10,570 nt of DNA, taken from the NCBI GenBank assembly GCA_001871815.1, contig MNVP01000076.1, positions 1-10,570 on the forward strand. Reading direction: 5' to 3'. Below the pieces are notes generated by a model, which saw only the letters and a program-made list of their open reading frames with translations, was not told where the DNA came from and searched no databases. Shown piece after piece: positions 6,859 through 10,570 of this stretch (the stretch's first letter is position 1; each line of letters begins with the position of its first letter). The position numbers were made by a program, and so were the translations under genes. Origin of the DNA: Candidatus Omnitrophica bacterium CG1_02_40_15 (GTDB taxonomy: Bacteria > Omnitrophota > Gorgyraeia > Gorgyraeales > Gorgyraeaceae).

Positions 6859-8100
6859 ATCAATGGATATCTTTTTGCCTTTTGTCTTAAGAGTAAGGCC
6901 CATAATAACCTTTGAGAGTTTTTTGGCATCATGCCTTACATGATTCTGAGCATTTACCACATCGCCTTCTATTACGTTATAACCGTTCTCTATAATTTTA
7001 TCTGAATCAGCCACAACAGGATAAGCGCCTTCTCCTTCGTATTTCTTAAGAAGTTCTTTAGGCACCTTACCTATGTTTACAATACAATAACTAAGGATAT
7101 CAGGCCGTGTATGAGTTATGAGAGCATTCAAGTGGTCAAATGCTGTATACTTATCTGTTTCGCCGGACTGCGTCATTACATTGCAGATATAGACCTTGGG
7201 CGCCTTGGACTGAGCAATCTTTTCAGCTATGCCATCCACCAGGAGATTTGGTATAACGCTTGTGTATAAACTGCCAGGCCCAAGGATTATTACGTCTGCC
7301 TCAGCTATTGCCTCAAATGATTCTGAGCTAGCTTTGCAATGCTCAGGGTCTAAATATATTTTTTGTATAGGAGAATTCTGTTTTACTATCTTTGTTTCGC
7401 CTACTGTCTTCTGCCCGTTACGATATTCTGCCACAAGTTTAACCTTGTCAAATGTAGAAGGAATAACCCTGCCTCTTATCGCAAGGACTTTAGAGGACTC
7501 CTTTATTGCTTTTTCGAAATCTCCGGTAACTTTGCACATTGCGGTTATAAATAGATTTCCGAAGCTATGCCCGCTTAGTTCTGATTCGCTCCCGAACCTG
7601 AACTGAAACAACTCGCGCATCAAAGGTTCTGCATCCGCAAGCGCAACAAGGCAGTTTCTTATATCTCCTGGCGGAAGTATGCCAAACTGCTCTCTTAGCC
7701 TTCCGGAAGACCCGCCATCATCTGCAACAGTCACTATTGCTGTAATATTGCTTGTCTCGTCTTTTAAACCATGAAGAATGGTTGAAAGGCCTGTTCCTCC
7801 TCCTATAACCACTACCTTTGGCCCTTTTTCAAGCTGGCGGTAATGATACATAATATCTACAAGTTCTCTTTCTCTCTTAGGAAGAAAAACTGCAATGAAT
7901 GATTTTATCATCCTCTTCATGCCATATATAACTATCAATGCGCCCAGAATTACAACAGCGCCGCCGATAATCTTTGAACCAGGAAATCTTTTAAGTATAA
8001 GTATAATAGATCCTATCGCAACCAATAAAACACCTGTAAAGGAAGTAAATATCCAGCGTTTTATTTTCATTCCTGGGTACAACCATTTCAATCTTTTCAT
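6856..8100 (-). CDS. yvcK: YvcK/CofD-like gluconeogenesis-factor protein with membrane anchor
   Basis: YvcK proteins are needed for growth on gluconeogenic carbon and for cell-wall/PBP placement in Bacillus and relatives, and bind UDP-sugars; no enzymatic reaction is established. The core begins near residue 95 with KVVVIGGGTGLSTILHGLK (GGGTGLS 100-106), then DDGGSSGRLR (127-136), PPGDIRN (143-149), GHSFGNL (177-183) and ILGPGSLYTSVIPNLLV. Usual family length is about 320. This protein has 414 residues because of a 90-residue N-terminal extension with two hydrophobic segments (about 16-36 and 44-61), flanked by basic residues (MKRLKW...MKIKR and KRMIK). That predicts a hairpin anchor with the YvcK domain in the cytosol. 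The ATG at 8100 has a poor ribosome-binding site, inside or beside a 7-bp tandem repeat. It lies between a PTS EIIA gene and ptsH. Confidence 0.93.
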   Translation of the reverse strand: MKRLKWLYPGMKIKRWIFTSFTGVLLVAIGSIILILKRFPGSKIIGGAVVILGALIVIYGMKRMIKSFIAVFLPKRERELVDIMYHYRQLEKGPKVVVIGGGTGLSTILHGLKDETSNITAIVTVADDGGSSGRLREQFGILPPGDIRNCLVALADAEPLMRELFQFRFGSESELSGHSFGNLFITAMCKVTGDFEKAIKESSKVLAIRGRVIPSTFDKVKLVAEYRNGQKTVGETKIVKQNSPIQKIYLDPEHCKASSESFEAIAEADVIILGPGSLYTSVIPNLLVDGIAEKIAQSKAPKVYICNVMTQSGETDKYTAFDHLNALITHTRPDILSYCIVNIGKVPKELLKKYEGEGAYPVVADSDKIIENGYNVIEGDVVNAQNHVRHDAKKLSKVIMGLTLKTKGKKISID

Positions 8101-8103
8101 ATT

Positions 8104-8152
8104 ATCGTCTTTCGTCGTTCGTCGTTCGTAATTCGTGGTTCGTGGTTCGTAA
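8104..8152. repeat. Seven-copy 7-bp tandem repeat
   Basis: Seven heptamers run end to end: ATCGTCT, TTCGTCG twice, TTCGTAA, TTCGTGG twice, TTCGTAA. On the minus strand this reads ACGAACC/ACGAACG/ACGAAAG and finishes four bases before the yvcK ATG, so the last units occupy the ribosome-binding position. Copy number could vary by slippage without changing any reading frame. Confidence 0.85.
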
Positions 8153-8175
8153 TTTAATTTTAATTAATACATATA

Positions 8176-8646
8176 TTATACTCTTCTGATATCTTCTTCT
8201 TTTATAATCTTAACTAGGGTTTTTTCGCTGTCTGCGCTTTTTAACGAATCTCTGAAATATTTATCTTTTAATAATTTTGAAATGCGCGCCAGCGCCTTGA
8301 GATGCGGCCCTGAAGATTCTATAGGAGCTAATAGCAGGAAAAATATATAGACTGGTTCTCCATCCAGTGAGTCAAACTTTATGCCGGTTTTAGATATTCC
8401 AAAGGCGCCTATGAGTTCACTCACATATTCGCATTTTCCGTGAGGTATAGCAATTCCTTGGCCAATGCCAGTTGAACCAAGCGCTTCTCTGTTTAAAAGA
8501 ACTTTTACAACAGGCTCTTTGTTTTTGGGCTTCAATTGGCCTGATTCGATCAATAGATCCACAAGCTCTTTTATAATGCTATTTTTGTCCTTGGACTTTA
8601 AATCTGCTGATACTGCCTTTTCATTCAAAAAATCAAGAATGTGCAT
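8176..8646 (-). CDS. PTS EIIA protein, fructose/nitrogen (PtsN-like) type
   Basis: A cytosolic phospho-acceptor of the fructose-mannitol EIIA superfamily. It receives phosphate from HPr and either feeds a permease or acts as a regulator. The 156 residues show the active-site stretch GSTGIGQGIAIPHGK with His69, the second conserved histidine in GPHLKALARISKLL (115), and a C-terminal helix. The ATG at 8646 is chosen because AAAGGAGG stands directly upstream at ideal spacing. The longer frame, from 8769, only reads through the tRNA-Gly gene. With no EIIB or EIIC around and YvcK/HPr/EI downstream, a regulatory role seems likelier than sugar uptake (inference). Whether it serves a remote permease is open. 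Confidence 0.92.
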   Translation of the reverse strand: MHILDFLNEKAVSADLKSKDKNSIIKELVDLLIESGQLKPKNKEPVVKVLLNREALGSTGIGQGIAIPHGKCEYVSELIGAFGISKTGIKFDSLDGEPVYIFFLLLAPIESSGPHLKALARISKLLKDKYFRDSLKSADSEKTLVKIIKEEDIRRV

Positions 8647-8684
8647 ACTGTTTCCTCCTTTTAAAAGGTTTAACTGATGAAATT

Positions 8685-8760
<76 letters not shown>

Positions 8761-8779
8761 AAAATTCAAACGCTAATCT

Positions 8780-9289
8780 TTAAGAATAGAGACTGGCGAA
8801 CTTCTCTATCCAAACCGCCATTATAGAACGCAAATCTTTACTTGTAATATATGCACTGCATGTCCCATACTGCAATTTATTCTTTGTAACAGAACTACGG
8901 GTATCTGCTATATAGGACTTAATAAACTGATCTAATGGAATATTCAATAACTCCGACCAATATAATTTAATATTATTCTCATTTAAATCCGGATATAGAA
9001 ACAGTCTAGCTCTAATTCTACCCTCTGCTATATTGAGATATTTGTGTAGGAATCGGCAGTACAATTTTAACAATTCAGGATCAGAATTATTCAATTCCAG
9101 ACAATAAGCTTTTTTCTCTGCAGTTTTTCCCTCCGCCCAATAAAGCATTATACCCGCAATAAAAAGTGGATCATTTTCATACTGTTCAAAAGATTTTTCT
9201 GCTTGCTCTTTAATTTCTATATCATGTTCAATTCTATATTTTGCACGAGCTTTATTCATTATTGCGATTTTATCTATAACATTTATCAT
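8780..9289 (-). CDS. Small LAGLIDADG-like protein, possible free-standing homing endonuclease
   Basis: A 169-residue protein I recognise only at family level. Residues 43-54 read FIAGIMLYWAEG, which fits the degenerate LAGLIDADG helix (a Gly-x-x-Leu-Tyr-Trp-x-Glu-Gly form with an acidic residue at the catalytic place). Conserved-looking NNSDPELLKLYCRFL (67-81) and RIRARLFLYPD (91-101) follow, then a basic region and a C-terminal helix. One motif would mean a homodimer. The first 40 residues are charged and helical; no separate DNA-binding domain or signal peptide is seen. The start is unsure: no ribosome-binding site precedes the ATG at 9289, nor an alternative at 9259. The gene is visibly richer in A+T than its neighbours and is wedged between a tRNA-Leu fragment and tRNA-Gly, both suggesting transfer. 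It may instead be a WhiA-like regulator, or inactive. Confidence 0.6.
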   Translation of the reverse strand: MINVIDKIAIMNKARAKYRIEHDIEIKEQAEKSFEQYENDPLFIAGIMLYWAEGKTAEKKAYCLELNNSDPELLKLYCRFLHKYLNIAEGRIRARLFLYPDLNENNIKLYWSELLNIPLDQFIKSYIADTRSSVTKNKLQYGTCSAYITSKDLRSIMAVWIEKFASLYS

Positions 9290-9298
9290 ATTTATAAG

Positions 9299-9319
9299 TG
9301 GTGGGCGGAAGAGGAATTG
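9299..9319 (-). repeat. Displaced copy of the tRNA-Leu 3' end
   Basis: These 21 bases match the 3' terminal 21 nt of the tRNA-Leu gene (9474-9494), including the encoded CCA, at 20 of 21 positions (A for G at 9316). The repeat distance is 175 bp. A duplicated tRNA 3' end is the usual footprint of site-specific integration at a tRNA gene, or of a partial tandem duplication. The LAGLIDADG-like ORF starts 9 bases beyond it. Confidence 0.75.
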
Positions 9320-9335
9320 GCGCCTTTCGCTTCGT

Positions 9336-9360
9336 CCCGCCCTTTCATAGAAAGGGCGGG
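9336..9360. repeat. Perfect GC-rich palindrome
   Basis: CCCGCCCTTTC (9336-9346) and GAAAGGGCGGG (9350-9360) form a perfect 11-bp stem with loop ATA. It lies between the two copies of the tRNA-Leu 3' end. No T tract follows on either strand. Confidence 0.8.
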
Positions 9361-9383
9361 GCTTCGCTCAAGGTCGGCCACTC

Positions 9384-9426
9384 GTCCCGATAAACAAATG
9401 CTCCTATTTGTCGCATTTATCGGGAC
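9384..9426 (-). repeat. Variable-stem hairpin, family B, member 1
   Basis: On the minus strand the stem GTCCCGATAAATGC pairs with GCATTT-(GTTT)-ATCGGGAC, 14 bp with a four-base bulge. The loop is GACAAATAGGA (plus 9402-9412). The loop matches the three family-B hairpins near 10.1-10.2 kb although the stem does not. Confidence 0.7.
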
Positions 9427-9473
9427 TCCCTTCAACTCCTGCCCTTCTCCAAACAATAAATCTTTAAACCATT

Positions 9474-9558
9474 TGGTGGGCGGAAGAGGAGTTGAACCTC
9501 CAAGGATTGCTCCATACGGTCCTAAGCCGTACGCGTTTGCCAGTTCCGCCATCCGCCC
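9474..9558 (-). tRNA. tRNA-Leu (TAG)
   Basis: An 85-nt class II tRNA on minus: acceptor GGGCGGA/TCCGCCC, anticodon arm TACGG-CTTAGGA-CCGTA with anticodon TAG, a long variable arm (TGGAGCAATCC), T arm GGAGG-TTCAACT-CCTCT, discriminator A and encoded CCA. Its 5' end shares two bases with the stem of hairpin repeat A1. Confidence 0.97.
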
Positions 9559-9614
9559 CTGTACCAGTCGCTAAGTTATACTTTTTAAAATCTCTATTTC
9601 GCTCCGGTACAGGG
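9557..9614 (+). repeat. Hairpin repeat, family A, copy 1
   Basis: The stem is CCCTGTACC (9557-9565) with GGTACAGGG (9606-9614). The 40-nt loop starts AGTCGCTAAG and ends TTTCGCTCC. Against copies 2 and 3 the stem has changed on both sides (GTACC/GGTAC versus ATACC/GGTAT), a compensatory change. One end overlaps the tRNA-Leu 5' end by two bases. Confidence 0.8.
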
Positions 9615-9654
9615 CAAGCCCTAAATCGTATAAAGATTCATAGCCTGCCATGAA

Positions 9655-9713
9655 CCCCTTATACCAGTCGCTAAGTTATACATGTATGATTGCTATCTCG
9701 CTCCGGTATAGGG
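9655..9713 (+). repeat. Hairpin repeat, family A, copy 2
   Basis: The stem CCCCTTATACC (9655-9665) pairs with GGTATAGGG (9705-9713), leaving one bulged T. The 39-nt loop (9666-9704) starts AGTCGCTAAG and ends TCTCGCTCC, with two direct TCGCT words 30 bp apart. Confidence 0.85.
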
Positions 9714-9756
9714 CAAGCGAGCGTTAAATAATCTTAACGTAATGGCCTGCCATGAA

Positions 9757-9815
9757 CCCCTTATACCAGTCGCTAAGTTATACGTGTATGATTGCTATCT
9801 CGCTCCGGTATAGGG
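9757..9815 (+). repeat. Hairpin repeat, family A, copy 3
   Basis: Nearly identical to copy 2, 102 bp away: stem CCCCTTATACC (9757-9767) with GGTATAGGG (9807-9815) and a 39-nt loop differing only at a base or two (ACGTGT for ACATGT). The near-identity suggests a recent tandem duplication of the whole unit. Confidence 0.85.
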
Positions 9816-9839
9816 CAAGCGAGCGAAAGCGAAATGGTT

Positions 9840-9900
9840 TACCATGAACCCGAGCGACATATCGACCTACTACGAAGAGCTTAGCGAGTGGTTCATGGTA
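9840..9900 (-). repeat. Hairpin repeat, family A, copy 4, inverted
   Basis: The stem TACCATGAACC (9840-9850) pairs perfectly with GGTTCATGGTA (9890-9900), 11 bp. On minus the 39-nt loop starts ACTCGCTAAG and ends TGTCGCTCG, matching copy 2 at well over half its positions and at every base of the TCGCTAAG and TCGCTC words. The stem sequence is unrelated to copies 1-3. Its arm contains the last five bases (TACCA) of tRNA-Lys. Confidence 0.85.
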
Positions 9901-9971
9901 CCCCCAACAGGGTTCGAACCTGTGACCTTATCCTTAAGAGGGATTTGCTCTACCAGCTGAGCTATGGGGGC
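9896..9971 (-). tRNA. tRNA-Lys (CTT)
   Basis: A 76-nt cloverleaf on minus: acceptor GCCCCCA/TGGGGGT (one G-U pair), D arm GCTC/GAGC, anticodon arm AATCC-CTCTTAA-GGATA with anticodon CTT, T arm ACAGG-TTCGAAC-CCTGT, discriminator A and encoded CCA. The outermost anticodon-stem pair is an A-A mismatch. It is the first gene after the promoter at 9998-10026. Confidence 0.96.
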
Positions 9972-9997
9972 ACATTTAATCCAGACGTTAAGTCTAG

Positions 9998-10026
9998 ATG
10001 ATATCACAGGTTAAAAAATTCGTCAA
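9998..10026 (-). promoter_or_regulatory. Sigma70-type promoter for tRNA-Lys and the cluster
   Basis: On minus TTGACG (-35, plus 10021-10026) and TATCAT (-10, plus 9998-10003) are separated by exactly 17 bases. The expected start lies near 9991, about 20 bases ahead of tRNA-Lys. No other comparable promoter was noticed between the tRNA genes, so it may drive the whole cluster. Confidence 0.6.
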
Positions 10027-10033
10027 TTGATTT

Positions 10034-10057
10034 TCAAATTCGCGAATGCGAATTTGA
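10034..10057. repeat. Perfect hairpin TCAAATTCGC
   Basis: TCAAATTCGC (10034-10043) and GCGAATTTGA (10048-10057) form a perfect 10-bp stem with loop GAAT. It lies just upstream of the -35 box of the tRNA promoter. No T tract is present. Confidence 0.75.
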
Positions 10058-10075
10058 TCTTGAAACGGCGTTAAG

Positions 10076-10098
10076 CAATCTGACGAATAGGAGGATTG
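10076..10098 (+). repeat. Variable-stem hairpin, family B, member 4
   Basis: CAATCT (10076-10081) pairs with GGATTG (10093-10098), one T-G wobble included. The loop GACGAATAGGA (10082-10092) differs from member 1 at a single base. Outer GGC and GCC can extend the stem with bulges. Confidence 0.65.
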
Positions 10099-10131
10099 TA
10101 GCCGCTGAAATATCTACTATTTATTAATTTA

Positions 10132-10233
10132 AGGTCTTTCGGCTGCTCCTTATTCAGTCGCAGTCTCAGGATCAAATCAGCCTTTGGCGAGGTCTTTCGA
10201 ATACTCCCTATTCGGTCGTATTCTCAGGATCAA
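10132..10233 (-). repeat. Two 44-bp direct repeats, each with a family-B hairpin (members 2 and 3)
   Basis: Units 10132-10175 and 10190-10233 share AGGTCTTTC at one end and TCTCAGGATCAA at the other. Within them, stem GGCTGC/GCAGTC (10141-10146, 10160-10165) is replaced by GAATAC/GTATTC (10199-10204, 10218-10223), both sides changing together. The 13-nt loops on minus read GACTGAATAAGGA and GACCGAATAGGGA. Confidence 0.8.
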
Positions 10234-10253
10234 TTTTTGCAAAGCAAAAATTG
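10231..10253. repeat. Perfect hairpin CAATTTTTGC
   Basis: CAATTTTTGC (10231-10240) and GCAAAAATTG (10244-10253) form a perfect 10-bp stem with loop AAA, starting at the last bases of the second 44-bp repeat. Confidence 0.7.
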
Positions 10254-10298
10254 GCGCTGCATTGCCGCTGAAATCCGAACTTATTTTAAAAACCAATA

Positions 10299-10332
10299 TG
10301 TCATTGCGAGCCCTGAAGGGGCAAAGCAATCT
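10299..10332. repeat. GTCATTGCGAG-type dispersed repeat
   Basis: The element reads TGTCATTGCGAGCCC, then TGAAGGGGCAAAGCAATCT, with ATTGC/GCAAT and GCCC/GGGC able to pair. It matches my memory of a very common non-coding dispersed repeat in several bacterial groups (not searched). The word AAGCAATCT also occurs at 10073-10081, beside hairpin B4. Confidence 0.6.
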
Positions 10333-10433
10333 TAACAGTAACAAGCTGATTTCCACCGCGAGGCTCGGCTGTCGGCTGATGGCTGCCCCCAGAGGCTGTC
10401 CGACAATTCAATTTCAAGGCATTTTTTATCTAA

Positions 10434-10457
10434 AATAACTGTTTCCGAACTGTTATT
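10434..10457 (-). terminator. Hairpin at the end of the edge ORF
   Basis: On minus AATAAC-A-GTT-CGGA-AAC-A-GTTATT folds as 6 bp, an A-A mismatch, 3 bp and a four-base loop, followed by TTTAG. The TAA stop of the partial ORF lies in its left arm. The U tract is short, so termination would be weak. Confidence 0.4.
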
Positions 10458-10570
10458 GCCTTTCAATATCCTTATTTTTTTCGGTAAAATCGCATATGCT
10501 ATCCATTAAGTTGCAAGTAAAGGCACCAATTCTGTCCCATACGATACCTGTTGCCGCAAAACCTTGGCTA
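10453..10570 (-). CDS. Possible 3' end of a gene running off the right edge
   Basis: The minus frame that begins with AGC at 10569 stays open for 38 codons to TAA at 10453-10455. It reads SQGFAATGIVWD, then RIGAFTCNLMDSICD and FTEKNKDIERQ. The composition looks protein-like (buried aliphatics, a charged tail), and a hairpin immediately follows the stop. I do not recognise the family. An open stretch of this length can also arise by chance, so this is tentative. Confidence 0.35.
   Translation of the reverse strand, partial: SQGFAATGIVWDRIGAFTCNLMDSICDFTEKNKDIERQ

Larger units (their letters stand above)
9559..9895. other. tRNA-Lys/tRNA-Leu spacer built of hairpin repeats
   Basis: This 337-bp interval has no ORF of note. 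It is almost entirely four family-A hairpins plus linkers: copies 1-3 in direct orientation at about 100-102 bp period, copy 4 inverted. The linkers contain GCCTGCCATGAACCCC (twice) and GGGCAAGCGAGCG (twice). A perfect small hairpin CGTTAA/TTAACG lies at 9722-9739 and ATGGTTTACCAT at 9834-9845. Confidence 0.85.
9972..10452. other. Repeat-rich intergenic region upstream of the tRNA cluster
   Basis: No credible gene lies here; the one longer plus-strand frame (10184-10438) runs through repeats. Contents: the tRNA promoter, perfect hairpin 10034-10057, family-B hairpins at 10076-10098 and within 10132-10233, perfect hairpin 10231-10253, a direct repeat GCCGCTGAAAT (10101-10111 and 10264-10274), and a GTCATTGCGAG-type element (10299-10332). 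The stretch 10333-10430 holds GGCTG-rich words with no structure I can name. Confidence 0.7.

Noticed and set aside
9292..9552. 86-residue minus frame starting MAELANAYGLG
   Set aside because: It reads through tRNA-Leu and the repeat remnant behind it; the sequence is the typical false translation of a tRNA-Leu gene.
9557..9900. Integron attC sites or a CRISPR array
   Set aside because: The attC core boxes (RYYYAAC and GTTRRRY) are not in place, and the units are about 100 bp with long internal loops, not short repeats with unique spacers.
10184..10438. 84-residue plus frame
   Set aside because: It crosses the 44-bp repeat, a perfect hairpin and the GTCATTGCGAG element, and has no ribosome-binding site or family resemblance.

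Overview
The window looks like chromosomal DNA from an uncultured bacterium with moderate-to-low GC. A Candidatus Omnitrophota-like (OP3) lineage or a relative is my best guess, because a PTS-regulatory/YvcK gene set, CCA-encoding tRNA genes and many small palindromic intergenic repeats occur together. That placement is inference; no marker here fixes the taxon. Every recognised gene lies on the minus strand, so transcription runs from high to low coordinates.

Layout in transcription order: a possible gene 3' end enters at the right edge (about 10569-10453). It is followed by some 480 bp of repeat-rich DNA, which ends in a good sigma70-type promoter (9998-10026). A tRNA cluster comes next: tRNA-Lys(CTT), a 337-bp block made of hairpin repeats, tRNA-Leu(TAG), a displaced copy of the tRNA-Leu 3' end, a small AT-rich LAGLIDADG-like ORF, and tRNA-Gly(GCC). 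Then comes a PTS/carbon-control group: a PtsN-like EIIA, a membrane-anchored YvcK, HPr with both His16 and Ser47, and Enzyme I. Finally there is a central-metabolism group: a bifunctional phosphoglucose/phosphomannose isomerase, a sugar-phosphate nucleotidyltransferase, MetK and AhcY. The ptsI/isomerase and metK/ahcY pairs overlap by ATGA, which implies translational coupling.

How the genes fit together: EI, HPr and EIIA form a phosphorelay with no EIIB/EIIC in view, next to YvcK, a known carbon/cell-wall control protein. The isomerase and nucleotidyltransferase point to sugar-phosphate interconversion and NDP-sugar supply. MetK makes S-adenosylmethionine and AhcY recycles S-adenosylhomocysteine.

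The most unusual content is not protein coding. Two hairpin families keep a conserved loop while their stems differ in sequence yet stay complementary. Family A (four copies) has a loop of 39-40 nt starting A(G/C)TCGCTAAG and ending TCGCTC(C/G), and fills the tRNA-Lys/tRNA-Leu gap. Family B (four copies in about 0.85 kb) has the loop GAC-N(1-2)-AATA-(R)GGA. Such covariation means the folded form has been kept or copied, either as RNA or as single-stranded DNA. Other palindromic repeats sit exactly at gene junctions and supply stop codons, C-terminal residues or ribosome-binding-site sequence to neighbouring genes.
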